Source of the DNA: Bacteroidota bacterium
GTDB lineage: Bacteria; Bacteroidota; Bacteroidia; Bacteroidales; UBA4417
DNA: 64,000 nt
Assembly (NCBI GenBank): GCA_013376995.1
Contig: JACAAZ010000013.1
Span: 70,645 to 134,644, forward strand
Direction: 5' to 3'
Part shown: piece by piece, positions 28,237-37,355 of the stretch
How the letters are laid out: the number at the start of each line of letters is the position of its first letter
How positions within the stretch are numbered: the first letter of the stretch is position 1
Notes under the pieces: model-generated
The model's input: only the letters and a program-made list of their open reading frames with translations
Database searches by the model: none
What the model was told of the DNA's origin: nothing
Program-made: the position numbers and the translations under genes

Positions 28237-28244
28237 CAAAAATA
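28237..28244 (-). promoter_or_regulatory. -7 element upstream of the T9SS propeller gene
   Basis: Minus strand 28244-28237 reads TATTTTTG, 24 bases before the ATG at 28212, just beyond the terminator of the previous gene. Confidence 0.45.
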
Positions 28245-28250
28245 CATGTC

Positions 28251-28282
28251 AAAAAAAAAAGCATGAAGCATCAAGCCTCATG
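28251..28282 (-). terminator. Rho-independent terminator of the AI-2E-family gene
   Basis: On the minus strand CATGAGGC pairs with GCTTCATG (one G-U pair) around a five-base loop, followed by ten T. It begins four bases after the stop of the gene at 28286. Confidence 0.85.
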
Positions 28283-28285
28283 ATA

Positions 28286-29380
28286 TTACAGATCCTTCGT
28301 CAGCTTCTGAATAAGCCTGAATTTGCTGAAAAACTCCTTTCCAATTACCCTCAAAACAGTATAACAAGGCACAGCAATCAGCATCCCGATAATCCCACCG
28401 AGGCTTCCCCCAATAATGATGGCAAAGAATATTTCAAGGGGATGCGCTTTTACACTATTGGAATAGATAATAGGCTGAAAAAGCATTGTGTCAAGGTAAT
28501 GGACTCCAAAAAGAACAATTATGATTTTTAGTATCAGTGAATTAAGGGTAGAGAGGTCTCCGTTAGCCAGTGATTGGGTGAGAGCCAGTGTAAGTGCAGT
28601 TATGGATCCGAATATTGGCCCGACATAGGGAATAATATTCAGGAATCCGGCGAAAAACCCCAGTAGCAGTGCATTCTGCACACCGAGCAGTATGAAGGAC
28701 ATTGTAATCAAAGTAATGCCACCGAGAACTTCAAAGCATACGCCAATAAAATAACGCATAAGTAATGCCTTGGAGGAATGAAGCACTTTTCGGGTTGCAT
28801 CAGCATGTTTCTCAGGAGTGACTATCAATACAATCCCTTCGAACATATGATCATCCTTGAGGAAGAAGAACGCTATAAATACTATGGAAAACAGATCGAT
28901 GAAGAAGGATCCCGCAAATCCCAGCAATCCATTCAGTATAGCTGAGATATTGGAGATGCTGACCATGGATTTAGCTTTCTCAGCGATCAATTGTTGAAGA
29001 GTATGTCCTTTTGGAAGGAGACCCAGCCATAGAAGTTGGTCCTGGACCCAGCCAAGCGGGCCTTTAAGCTGGGTTGTTATATTATTCAGGTCGAGGCTTA
29101 CAATGGCCTGAGCCTCCTGGATAATTAGCGGAAGAAATATGGCAAACAGCCCAAGGAAACATGAAAGCAAAAGCAAGAGGGTAATCAGGGTGCTTATCCC
29201 GTGTGGCATCCTGATCCTGCCAATCCTGATATGGTCAAACAGCCTCACCACCGGGTGTCCAATTATAGAAACCACTGCAGCAATAAGGATATAAACGATC
29301 AAAAATGAGAACCTCCAGATCAGGTAGCCACCTAATAAGATAAGGAGTATTGTACCGATAATGCGAATGATGCGATTCAT
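28286..29380 (-). CDS. AI-2E family transporter (YdgG/TqsA/PerM type)
   Basis: A 364-residue inner-membrane protein with about eight hydrophobic segments. The family signature is near residues 235-265: ALLLGFFAGFLNIIPYVGPIFGSI, a Gly-rich pair of helices. Paired N-terminal helices and the LGGIIGMLIAVP segment near the C-terminus also fit. The family includes the TqsA autoinducer-2 exporter, but most members transport other small molecules or ions, so AI-2 export should not be assumed. Confidence 0.87.
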   Translation of the reverse strand: MNRIIRIIGTILLILLGGYLIWRFSFLIVYILIAAVVSIIGHPVVRLFDHIRIGRIRMPHGISTLITLLLLLSCFLGLFAIFLPLIIQEAQAIVSLDLNNITTQLKGPLGWVQDQLLWLGLLPKGHTLQQLIAEKAKSMVSISNISAILNGLLGFAGSFFIDLFSIVFIAFFFLKDDHMFEGIVLIVTPEKHADATRKVLHSSKALLMRYFIGVCFEVLGGITLITMSFILLGVQNALLLGFFAGFLNIIPYVGPIFGSITALTLALTQSLANGDLSTLNSLILKIIIVLFGVHYLDTMLFQPIIYSNSVKAHPLEIFFAIIIGGSLGGIIGMLIAVPCYTVLRVIGKEFFSKFRLIQKLTKDL

Positions 29381-29497
29381 ACTATAAAATTACAATATTT
29401 TCAGTGTTGGCAATATCACTTAATACCCAGGAATCCGAACCGGACTTTTTTAACCTTTTCAAACAAAGTTAGGCCTTTCCTGTTGAATGAATGATAG

Positions 29498-29505
29498 TAA
29501 ATTTG
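29498..29505 (+). promoter_or_regulatory. -7 element of the metal-uptake pair
   Basis: TAAATTTG, a perfect TAnnTTTG, 12 bases before ATG 29517. It lies within the upstream ORF extension starting at 29487, so it argues for the later start. Confidence 0.4.
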
Positions 29506-29516
29506 CCTGTTGCTTC

Positions 29517-29909
29517 ATGATAATGTTCATTTTGAAAAAAGTCTTCACTCTCTTTCTTGTTTTCCTGGTGATAATTTCTTCTATCCGGATGTCATCACCA
29601 TTATTGGGTTATGTTCTTTTTCATCAGCAATTTGTGAATGAGTGCAGGGTGATTCAGCATCATACGGCAGATTGTGAAGGCCAATGTGTCTTGAAGCGGG
29701 AACTTGCTCAACAGGGCAGTAAATCATCGGAACTTCCGGAATCTTCAGTACAGAAACATCTTAAGGTAATTGACCTGTTTATTGAATCTGCCCTGAATCT
29801 GTCACCTCAGCAAGAAGTAATGAATTGTTTTGTTTCTTATTATCGTTCAGAATTATTATTTCGCAAGCCCGCTATCAACACTCCGCCTCCCAGGTTGACA
29901 ATTGCCTGA
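29517..29909 (+). CDS. Small membrane-anchored CxxxC protein upstream of a TonB receptor
   Basis: About 130 residues: an N-terminal hydrophobic helix (MIMFILKKVFTLFLVFLVII), then a short extracytoplasmic domain with the motif CEGQCVLKREL near residue 55. I recall small Bacteroidota proteins of this shape, with C-x-G-x-C-x-L-K, sitting before TonB-dependent receptors in probable metal-uptake loci; that link is a memory of the pattern and not checked. The two Cys could bind a metal ion. The ORF can start at 29487, 29517 or 29523; a -7 element at 29498 favours a later start. The receptor begins 111 bases downstream. Confidence 0.6.
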   Translation: MIMFILKKVFTLFLVFLVIISSIRMSSPLLGYVLFHQQFVNECRVIQHHTADCEGQCVLKRELAQQGSKSSELPESSVQKHLKVIDLFIESALNLSPQQEVMNCFVSYYRSELLFRKPAINTPPPRLTIA

Positions 29910-30020
29910 TTCCGTCTTCCGGATCAGTTCCCAATTTCTTATTTCCTTGCTAATGGACGTTCTTACGACCATAAAGTCTTTTGGGAAAACAAACCTGGTA
30001 TTCACTACAATCCTTAATAA

Positions 30021-32414
30021 ATGAAGAAAATACTCTTCTCACTGCTGATAATTATCGGTTCTGTGAGCGTACACAGTCAAAATATCCTCTACGGAACAAT
30101 TACTGATAAAAGTACTGGATCAACTCTTCCAAATGCAACGCTTTATTTTACTGACCTTATGAAGGGTGCATCAGCTGACATTGATGGGAAATACACTATT
30201 GATAATCTGCCATCCGGGAGTTTCCTCCTCCAGGTGACCTATCTTGGATTCAGAAGTTGGGTAAGTAAGGTTGACATTACAGGTAAAACTAAACTGGATA
30301 TATCGCTTACCCCGGCAGCAGCTGAAATGAAAGAAGTGATCATCACCGGGACCACTTCATCCGTTGAACGACGCTTGAATCCTGTTCCCAGCATCATATT
30401 GAATTTTGATGATCTGAAAGTTTCAAATTCCACAACCATAATGGATGCATTGTCCCGCAAGCCTGGAATTAGCCAGGTTACAACTGGGTCAGGAATTTCA
30501 AAGCCGGTGATTCGTGGACTTGGATATAACAGGGTAGTTGAGCTGGTCGACGGGGTCAGGCAGGAAGATCAGCAATGGGGTGATGAGCATGGAGTTGAGA
30601 TAGATGATTACTCGGTAAACCGCGTGGAAGTCATCAAAGGCCCGGGAAGCATAATGTATGGTTCGGATGCTATGGCAGGAGTGATTAATTATCTTTATCC
30701 GGCTCCACTTGAACAAGGGACAGTGGGTTTAAATGTCACTTCTGAATTTCAGACAAATAATCGCCTGGAAGGACTATCCGCAGCCAGTGCTGGCAATCTG
30801 AAAGGAATAAACTGGTTACTGAGGGGAAGCTTGAAACGGGCCGGGAATTTTACAAATAATGAAGATGGACATGTGTACAATTCCGGGTTTCGCGAGATGA
30901 ATACAAATGGCTACCTGGGGTTGAACCGCAAATGGGGATATTCTCAGCTTTTATACAGTGCTTTCCATGAGAAGGTTGGACTTGCAGAGGGCCAACGGGA
31001 TAGCCAGGGCAGATTTGTGAAACCAGTGATTGTTAATGATAGCACTTTGTCGGAAGCTACAACAAATGAATCCGATCTCAATGGTTATTCTCTTGCCGTT
31101 CCCTGGCAGGAACTGTTGCATCTTAAGTTAGTTTCATCAAGCAGTGTATTGTTAGGCAAATCCCGTGTAAGCATGAAAATCGGTTACCAGCAAAATCGAA
31201 GAAGTGAGTTCGGAAATCCTTTGCTGCCTGATCAGGCATCACTTTACCTGAAACTAAATACCCTTACCTATGATCTTAAGTATTTTTTGCCCGATCTGAA
31301 AGGTTGGGAAAGTTCTGTCGGTATAGGGGGGATGATCCAGCAAAACAGGGATGGCGGCCTGGAATTCCTGGTACCGGAATACGATCTTAAAGATGCTGGC
31401 TTATATGTATTCACAAGAAAAACTATGGGGAAACTGATCATTAGTGGGGGTGGAAGGGCAGATCGTAGGAACATTTCCTCATTCACTATGGATATAAAAG
31501 ATGAAGGGCGCAAATTCACGGCAATAACAAAGGAATTCTCGAATATTTCAGGAAGTATTGGATGCAGTTACAACCTTAACGACAGCCTGGCTCTAAAAGT
31601 AAATGTTTCAAGGGGATTCAGGTCACCTAACATTGCTGAACTTGCATCCAACGGTAAACATGAGGGGACATACCATTATGAGCTAGGTAACCCTGATCTC
31701 AAGCCTGAGACCAGTTTGCAGGCAGATGCAGGAATTGACATTGATAAGACCCATCTTTCCTTTGAAATGGATATTTTCCTTAATTCCATTCAAAACTATA
31801 TTTTTCCTGAGAAGCTTAATTCCCGGAATGGCGGTGATTCTATCATTGATCTGAAAGATCCGGCTCCGGCATTCAAATTTATGCAAGGCAATGCCTTACT
31901 CTATGGTGGTGAAATCACGCTTGATATACACCCTCATCCTTATGACTGGATCCATTTTGAGAATACACTAGGCTATGTCAGGGGAATACGGCCTGGTAGA
32001 ATTGACAGTCTGAAGAACCTTCCCATGATGCCGCCTCTGAAACTTAGTTCGCAACTGAGAATTGATCTCAATAAAACTCCACGATGGCTGAGAAACCTAA
32101 CGGCCTTCATTGGAGGTGAAATGACACTCAAACAGGATAAGGTATTTAAAGCCTATGGAACAGAAACTGCAACTCCAGGATATTTCCTTTTGAATGCGGG
32201 TATTGGTTGCGAGTTTTATGGGAAGGATGATAAAAAACTCTTCTCTATCAATATCAATGGCAGTAACCTTCTGGATGCCTCATACCAGGATCACCTAAGC
32301 CGTTTGAAGTATGCACCTGAGAATCCCCTGACAGGAAAGCAGGGGATCTTCAATATGGGAAGGAATATTGGGTTTAAGCTGATTGTGCCTGTGAGTTGGA
32401 GAGTGGGGAGGTAG
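30021..32414 (+). CDS. TonB-dependent outer-membrane receptor with carboxypeptidase-regulatory-like domain
   Basis: A 797-residue outer-membrane receptor with signal peptide MKKILFSLLIIIGSVSVHSQ. Residues 21-100 form a CarboxypepD_reg-like beta domain (LYGTITDKSTGSTLPNATL). The plug follows at about 110-225 (IMDALSRKPGISQV, VIKGPGSIMYGSDAMAGVIN), then a barrel with the TonB-receptor pattern SRGFRSPNIAEL. The plug segment WGDEHGVEIDDYSVNRVEV resembles metal-type receptors (ZnuD-like) more than SusC. With the small CxxxC gene upstream it probably takes up a metal or metal complex. G-rich repeats begin at its stop codon. Confidence 0.88.
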   Translation: MKKILFSLLIIIGSVSVHSQNILYGTITDKSTGSTLPNATLYFTDLMKGASADIDGKYTIDNLPSGSFLLQVTYLGFRSWVSKVDITGKTKLDISLTPAAAEMKEVIITGTTSSVERRLNPVPSIILNFDDLKVSNSTTIMDALSRKPGISQVTTGSGISKPVIRGLGYNRVVELVDGVRQEDQQWGDEHGVEIDDYSVNRVEVIKGPGSIMYGSDAMAGVINYLYPAPLEQGTVGLNVTSEFQTNNRLEGLSAASAGNLKGINWLLRGSLKRAGNFTNNEDGHVYNSGFREMNTNGYLGLNRKWGYSQLLYSAFHEKVGLAEGQRDSQGRFVKPVIVNDSTLSEATTNESDLNGYSLAVPWQELLHLKLVSSSSVLLGKSRVSMKIGYQQNRRSEFGNPLLPDQASLYLKLNTLTYDLKYFLPDLKGWESSVGIGGMIQQNRDGGLEFLVPEYDLKDAGLYVFTRKTMGKLIISGGGRADRRNISSFTMDIKDEGRKFTAITKEFSNISGSIGCSYNLNDSLALKVNVSRGFRSPNIAELASNGKHEGTYHYELGNPDLKPETSLQADAGIDIDKTHLSFEMDIFLNSIQNYIFPEKLNSRNGGDSIIDLKDPAPAFKFMQGNALLYGGEITLDIHPHPYDWIHFENTLGYVRGIRPGRIDSLKNLPMMPPLKLSSQLRIDLNKTPRWLRNLTAFIGGEMTLKQDKVFKAYGTETATPGYFLLNAGIGCEFYGKDDKKLFSININGSNLLDASYQDHLSRLKYAPENPLTGKQGIFNMGRNIGFKLIVPVSWRVGR

Positions 32415-32497
32415 AGATGGCGAGATGGGGAGATGGGGAGATGGCGAGACGGGGAGAGGGCGGGATAGCGGGATAACGGGATGGGGAGAGGGAAGAA
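32412..32497 (+). repeat. G-rich 8-bp tandem repeat (GAGATGGN) starting at a stop codon
   Basis: Beginning at the TAG of the TonB receptor, units such as GAGATGGC, GAGATGGG, GAGACGGG and CGGGATAG run to about 32497. The period is 8 bases and copies are imperfect. Runs of three to four G recur each unit on the + strand. The next gene starts 36 bases later. Confidence 0.85.
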
Positions 32498-32533
32498 CTT
32501 ATTTTCCTTATTTTTACCAAAAACCTCAGTATT

Positions 32534-33949
32534 ATGGAAACTCCTGAATTCCGGCTCTGGGCGCATAAGTTTGCCGACTGGATGGCAGACTATTACGAAA
32601 ATATTGAGGATCTTCCGGTTAAGTCGATGGTTTGTCCCGGGGAGATACTTTCAAAGTTGCCCGAACTGCCGCCTGAGGGAGGTGAATCCATGTCCCAGCT
32701 CTTTGAGGATTTCCAGTCGATCATTCTGCCTGGAATGACTCACTGGCAGAGTCCTAATTTTTTTGCATATTTTCCAGCCAACGGGAGTTTGCCCTCCATA
32801 CTGGCTGAAATGCTGACGGCAGCAATGGGTGCCCAATGTATGATCTGGGAAACTTCGCCGGCAGCCGCGGAATTGGAAGAACGCGTTATGGATTGGCTTA
32901 AGGTTATGACCGGACTTCCATCCGGGTGGTCAGGAGTGATCCAGGATACGGCGTCGACAGCAACTCTGGCAGCCATCTTATCCGCGCGTGAGAAATGCGG
33001 CTTTTTTAGCTCTAATGAAACCGGCCTCAGTCAACACCAACAATTACGGGTATATTGTTCTACTGAAACACATTCTTCAATTGATAAAGCAGTAAAAATT
33101 GCAGGAATAGGAAGGCAGAACCTGGTGAAAGTCATTATTGATAAGCAGTTTAGGATGGATAGTGAGGCATTAAGGTCAGCTATCCAAAGTGATATAGAAT
33201 TGGGATTTAAGCCATGCTGTGTTGTGGCAACCCTTGGAACTACAAGTTCTGTTTCCATTGACCCTTTAAAGGAAATAGCTGAAGTATGCAAGGAATTGGG
33301 TGTCTGGCTTCATGTGGATGCCGCTTATGCAGGTTCAGCACTCCTGTTACCTGAATTCCGCTGGATGATTGAAGGAATTGACCAGGTGGACTCTTTTGTA
33401 TTCAATCCCCACAAATGGTTGTTCACCAATTTCGATTGTTCAGCCTATTTTGTAAAGGATAAGGAATCACTTATCAAGACCTTTGAGATCCTTCCCGAAT
33501 ACCTCAAAACAGGTACCAGGGGATTGGTGAATGATTACCGTGACTGGGGCGTTCCTCTGGGGCGGCGGTTCAGGGCACTGAAGCTCTGGTTTGTTATCCG
33601 ATCCTATGGCGTTGAAGGCCTGAAAGAAGCCATCCGGAATCACATTGAATATGCCTGTTGGTTTGAAACCCAGGTAGCTGAAAGTCTGGAATTTGAAATC
33701 ATGGCTACCCGTCATCTTTCAGTAGTCTGTTTCAGGTTTCACCCTAAGCATAAGGATGATCAGGCCGAATTGGACCGCCTCAATGCCACGTTGCTCGAAG
33801 CGATAAACAGGTCAGGGAAAGCTTACCTGACCCATACAAAATTAAACGGCCAATACGTGATGAGGATGGCAATTGCGCAAACCCGGGTAAAAAGAGAGAA
33901 TGTTCAGAACACATGGGAGTTGATAAAGAGAATAGCTTCAGAACTGTAA
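32534..33949 (+). CDS. Aromatic-L-amino-acid decarboxylase-like PLP enzyme (group II)
   Basis: A 471-residue cytoplasmic PLP enzyme of the aromatic amino acid decarboxylase group (DOPA, tryptophan, tyrosine or phenylalanine to the amine). The cofactor Lys294 lies in FNPHKWLFTNFDCSA; LHVDAAYAGSALLLPEFR and STETHSSIDKAVKIAG (PLP-stacking His) precede it. The N-terminus (FRLWAHKFADWMADYYENIEDLPV) and length match the family closely. Substrate preference cannot be read from sequence alone. No transporter or amine-using gene is adjacent. Confidence 0.93.
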   Translation: METPEFRLWAHKFADWMADYYENIEDLPVKSMVCPGEILSKLPELPPEGGESMSQLFEDFQSIILPGMTHWQSPNFFAYFPANGSLPSILAEMLTAAMGAQCMIWETSPAAAELEERVMDWLKVMTGLPSGWSGVIQDTASTATLAAILSAREKCGFFSSNETGLSQHQQLRVYCSTETHSSIDKAVKIAGIGRQNLVKVIIDKQFRMDSEALRSAIQSDIELGFKPCCVVATLGTTSSVSIDPLKEIAEVCKELGVWLHVDAAYAGSALLLPEFRWMIEGIDQVDSFVFNPHKWLFTNFDCSAYFVKDKESLIKTFEILPEYLKTGTRGLVNDYRDWGVPLGRRFRALKLWFVIRSYGVEGLKEAIRNHIEYACWFETQVAESLEFEIMATRHLSVVCFRFHPKHKDDQAELDRLNATLLEAINRSGKAYLTHTKLNGQYVMRMAIAQTRVKRENVQNTWELIKRIASEL

Positions 33950-33995
33950 GATTCTTTAGCATGCACATCAGATTCGTCTGCAATTAATAAAGCCT

Positions 33996-36185
33996 ATGAA
34001 AATTCGTCTACCTGAATTTAGAACTCTATTTCTTTCCCTGGCCATTTTAAAAGCCTTATTACTGGCGGCTGTGTTCCTGATGTTTGACCTCCCAGCCAAC
34101 GCATCGCTCCGGATCCCTTCGATATTGGCCAGCAATATGGTTTTGCAGCGGAATTCGGAAGTCAGGATTTGGGGATGGGGCGACCCGGGAAAGAAGATAA
34201 CGGTTAAGGTGGGATGGCTGCCAAATGAATTATCCGCCAATGTAAATTCAGATGGCCGTTGGCAGGTAAAAGTACTGACAGGCAATGCGGGAGGCCCTTA
34301 TAAAATTTCTATTTCAGAATCAGAGGAATCCCTTGAACTCAACAATATCCTGCTTGGAGAGGTCTGGGTATGTTCAGGGCAGTCGAATATGGATTTTACG
34401 ATAAAGATGCTGGGTGGGTGGAAAAAGTCCTTTCCTGCTGAGATGGATGATGTTTTGAAGAATGATTATTCAAAGCTGCGCTTATTTGATGTTAAGAAAG
34501 ATACATCCTCAAAACCCCTAGAAGAGTGTTTTGGGACCTGGTTATTACCTGATACCGGCGTCCTGGCCTCATTCAGTGCTACAGCCTGGTTTTTCGGGCT
34601 TGAATTGTATAAGGAACTGGGCGTTCCGATAGGCCTTGTTACATCTGCATGGGGAGGAACTCCTGCAGAAGCCTGGACTCCCAAAAGCATCGTGGATACA
34701 GATCCTGCACTTATTTTTTACCGGTCGGATCCCAATAAAAATCCTTGGTTTCCAACTGCACCCGCTATTCTTTTCAATTCCATGATCAACCCTTTGCTGA
34801 AGACAACAATAAAGGGCGCTATCTGGTACCAGGGTGAATCCAATGTAAATGATGCCGACACTTATGGACAGTTATTCCCCGCAATGGTGAAGGGATGGAG
34901 GCAGGCATGGGCAGAAGGCGATTTTCCTTTCTACTATGTCCAGATTGCCCCTTTTACCTATGATCGGGCAGTTGTTGGGGCGCTCATGCGTGAAACACAG
35001 CTGAAGTGCCTTTCCATGACTAATTCAGGAATGGCTGTCACTATGGATATTGCCGGAGATGTCACCAATATACATCCTGTTAACAAACCTGAAGTTGGAA
35101 GAAGGCTGGCCTTGTGTGCATTGGCCGGTACCTATGAAAAAGCAGGCATTGCTTTCTCTGGCCCGGTGTATAGGAGCTTTACACACGAAGGAAAAACTTT
35201 GCGGTTATATTTTGAACACACTGAAGGTGGACTACTGGTTAAAAGTCATTCCAGGGAAGACGGTTTTATGATTGCAGGAAAGGATAAGCATTTCGTTCCT
35301 GCCAAAGTAAAAGTGGAATCAGGAAGTTTGGTAGTCAAATCAGATAAGGTAAAAGAGCCGGAGTCCGTAAGGTATGCATTTACAAATACTTCGGATGCAA
35401 CCTTGTTCAATGGGACGGGATTGCCGGCTTCAACTTTCCGCACCGATAACTGGCCTTTGGTAACTGCATTGGTTTTTATGAAGCCTTCATTTGACAAGGC
35501 CAGTGGAAAAATTCTCTACGACCTTTCGGCAAGTGATCCGCGTTCAAGTATTCATTATACTCTTGACGGAGTTGAACCTACCTGTTCATCCAGGTTGTAT
35601 TCAGGGAAGAAGATCAACCTGAATAAACCAGGTCTTATCCTGGCAAGGGTTTGCATTGACAGCACTGCTTCTGAATCGATTGGTTCCTGGGAAGTGAAGC
35701 AACACAAGGCTATGGCCTCTGCAGTATCATACCAGAATCCTTATTCTGAGAGGTATACTGCAGGAGGAATGTATGGATTGGTGGATGGGGTTGAAGGTTC
35801 AGTAGCCTTTAATGATGGTGCATGGCAAGGCTTTGAAGGCACTGACCTGGATGTGGTTGTCGACCTGGGTGAACTGACCCTGGCAAGGAAGATCAGCGTG
35901 CATTTCCTGGCTGATACAAATTCATGGATTTTCGCGCCAAAACATGTAGAGATCCGGACCTCGCAAAATGGGTTCAATTACGATGCCGGAACCCGCTATG
36001 ACAATATGGGCGCCCTGGCAGGAGCTCCTGGTGAAGGGAAACAGGTAATTACACTAAAATCTTCGTTAATGAAAAATATCCGTTATATCCGCGTCCGTGC
36101 CGTTAATATAGGTGTATGTCCCCCTGGCCACCCTGGAGCCGGAGAAAAAGCCTGGTTATTCGTTGATGAAATAGAAGTAGAGTAG
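33996..36185 (+). CDS. Secreted sialate-O-acetylesterase-like protein with C-terminal carbohydrate-binding-like domains
   Basis: A 729-residue secreted protein (hydrophobic signal region at residues 12-36). The first 490 residues match SGNH-type sialate O-acetylesterases: WVCSGQSNMDF with nucleophile Ser130, WGGTPAEAW, and IWYQGESNV. Residues about 500-570 resemble the Ig-like chitobiase/FN3_7 domain (IHYTLDGVEPTCSSRLYSG). Residues about 580-729 look like a discoidin-type (F5/8C) module of the sort found at the C-terminus of Bacteroidota hexosaminidases (GLVDGVEGS, WQGFEGTDLDVVVDLG). Predicted to remove acetyl groups from a glycan while bound to it. No T9SS tail is seen. Confidence 0.83.
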   Translation: MKIRLPEFRTLFLSLAILKALLLAAVFLMFDLPANASLRIPSILASNMVLQRNSEVRIWGWGDPGKKITVKVGWLPNELSANVNSDGRWQVKVLTGNAGGPYKISISESEESLELNNILLGEVWVCSGQSNMDFTIKMLGGWKKSFPAEMDDVLKNDYSKLRLFDVKKDTSSKPLEECFGTWLLPDTGVLASFSATAWFFGLELYKELGVPIGLVTSAWGGTPAEAWTPKSIVDTDPALIFYRSDPNKNPWFPTAPAILFNSMINPLLKTTIKGAIWYQGESNVNDADTYGQLFPAMVKGWRQAWAEGDFPFYYVQIAPFTYDRAVVGALMRETQLKCLSMTNSGMAVTMDIAGDVTNIHPVNKPEVGRRLALCALAGTYEKAGIAFSGPVYRSFTHEGKTLRLYFEHTEGGLLVKSHSREDGFMIAGKDKHFVPAKVKVESGSLVVKSDKVKEPESVRYAFTNTSDATLFNGTGLPASTFRTDNWPLVTALVFMKPSFDKASGKILYDLSASDPRSSIHYTLDGVEPTCSSRLYSGKKINLNKPGLILARVCIDSTASESIGSWEVKQHKAMASAVSYQNPYSERYTAGGMYGLVDGVEGSVAFNDGAWQGFEGTDLDVVVDLGELTLARKISVHFLADTNSWIFAPKHVEIRTSQNGFNYDAGTRYDNMGALAGAPGEGKQVITLKSSLMKNIRYIRVRAVNIGVCPPGHPGAGEKAWLFVDEIEVE

Positions 36186-36293
36186 TCTTGAAGTATTAGG
36201 TATTAAAGGACTGAAATAATTATTTTCATCTTAAGGCAACTTTTTACCAGGTTTGCGTTTATGAGATATACTCGTAAACTAAAAACCACAGCT

Positions 36294-37040
36294 ATGAAAT
36301 CAAAGATCAGTTTGTTAACTATAGCAGTTATTATCAGTATTGCTTTTTCATCCTGCAAGAAAGACAACCAGGATCAAAGTTCTTCCGGCCCCTCTGCTCT
36401 AAATCTGAAGATGGAGGCCCTCAATACAACAGTTTCCTTACCCGTACAGGAAAATGGCCTGAAGTCAGCTACATCAAATGCAACTATTTCCTGGGATTCG
36501 GCATATATGCTGGTATCCAGGATCAAGTTTGAGGCGGAGATTGAAAGCCAGGTGCATCACAGGGATTCAGTTGAAATTGAATATTCCTGGAGAGGCCCGC
36601 TAATGCTAAATCTGCTTGACCCTTCATCCGTTATTGGAACCATCACATTACCAGAAGGCACTTATGATAAGATCTCCCTTAAGGTAATGTCAGAACGTGA
36701 AGATGCCAACGGACAACCTCTTTTCTTCCTCTCGGGGAATTATAATGATTCTCTTGGAGTTGTAACACCCATAGTTGTTTCAGTAACAGATCCCATTGCT
36801 TTCAAGACTGATCAAACGGATGATACAATTGCAACCGGGACCAGTATTGATTATACCAGTACAATACAACTCTATCTTGACCAGCTATTCCTGAATATTG
36901 ACCCGGCAACTCTAAGCAGTGCCACTTTAACCAATGGAGTGCTGGTTATTTCAGCTACTTCCAACAAGAAGATTTACCATTTCATCCTCCACAACCTTGG
37001 ACATAATCATAAATGTCATCACGAACATCATCATCACTAG
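36294..37040 (+). CDS. Lipoprotein with His-rich C-terminal tail (unknown function)
   Basis: A 248-residue lipoprotein: signal with lipobox ending in Cys21 (IAFSSCKKD), start taken at ATG 36294 because the upstream codons precede the signal. The body is beta-rich, with a pattern (SWDSAYMLVSRIKFEAE, LPEGTYDKISLKV) reminiscent of DUF4382-like lipoproteins; I am not sure of that family. The last 13 residues, HNHKCHHEHHHH, are a metal-binding-type tail with eight His and one Cys. A terminator follows 25 bases after the stop. It may sequester or sense Zn, Cu or Ni. Confidence 0.7.
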   Translation: MKSKISLLTIAVIISIAFSSCKKDNQDQSSSGPSALNLKMEALNTTVSLPVQENGLKSATSNATISWDSAYMLVSRIKFEAEIESQVHHRDSVEIEYSWRGPLMLNLLDPSSVIGTITLPEGTYDKISLKVMSEREDANGQPLFFLSGNYNDSLGVVTPIVVSVTDPIAFKTDQTDDTIATGTSIDYTSTIQLYLDQLFLNIDPATLSSATLTNGVLVISATSNKKIYHFILHNLGHNHKCHHEHHHH

Positions 37041-37064
37041 GATAACTAGTACACTTGTTTGGGC

Positions 37065-37089
37065 GGGCAGCTTTCGGGCTGCCTTTTTT
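37065..37089 (+). terminator. Rho-independent terminator after the His-tail lipoprotein
   Basis: Stem GGCAGC (37066-37071) with GCTGCC (37078-37083), followed by TTTTTT. Strong GC stem, clean T-run. Confidence 0.85.
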
Positions 37090-37355
37090 ATACCCTTGTC
37101 CCTGGTATCCTTCTTGTGAAAATTCAGGTTTAGCTTGCGAAAATTAAATGATTCTGTTGTAAATTGCAGCCTCAATTAGAGGATGTTTGTTCAATATAGA
37201 AGTCATTGCTGGATAATTGATTGGAAGAATTTATTGCCTAAACTTATAATATTATTTTGTTTTCCGGGGTATTGAATAAAATAGATTAAGCCGCATTAAA
37301 GAAAATTTTGATAACACCTTTGCCTTCAGAAAATTCATTTTAATAACCTTTTGTC
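37090..37355. other. Noncoding gap before the DUF421 gene
   Basis: AT-rich stretch with no ORF I would call, no repeat and no structured RNA that I recognise. The only suggestive bases are CACCTTTG at 37315-37322, one mismatch from a -7 element, 34 bases before the DUF421 start. Confidence 0.5.
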
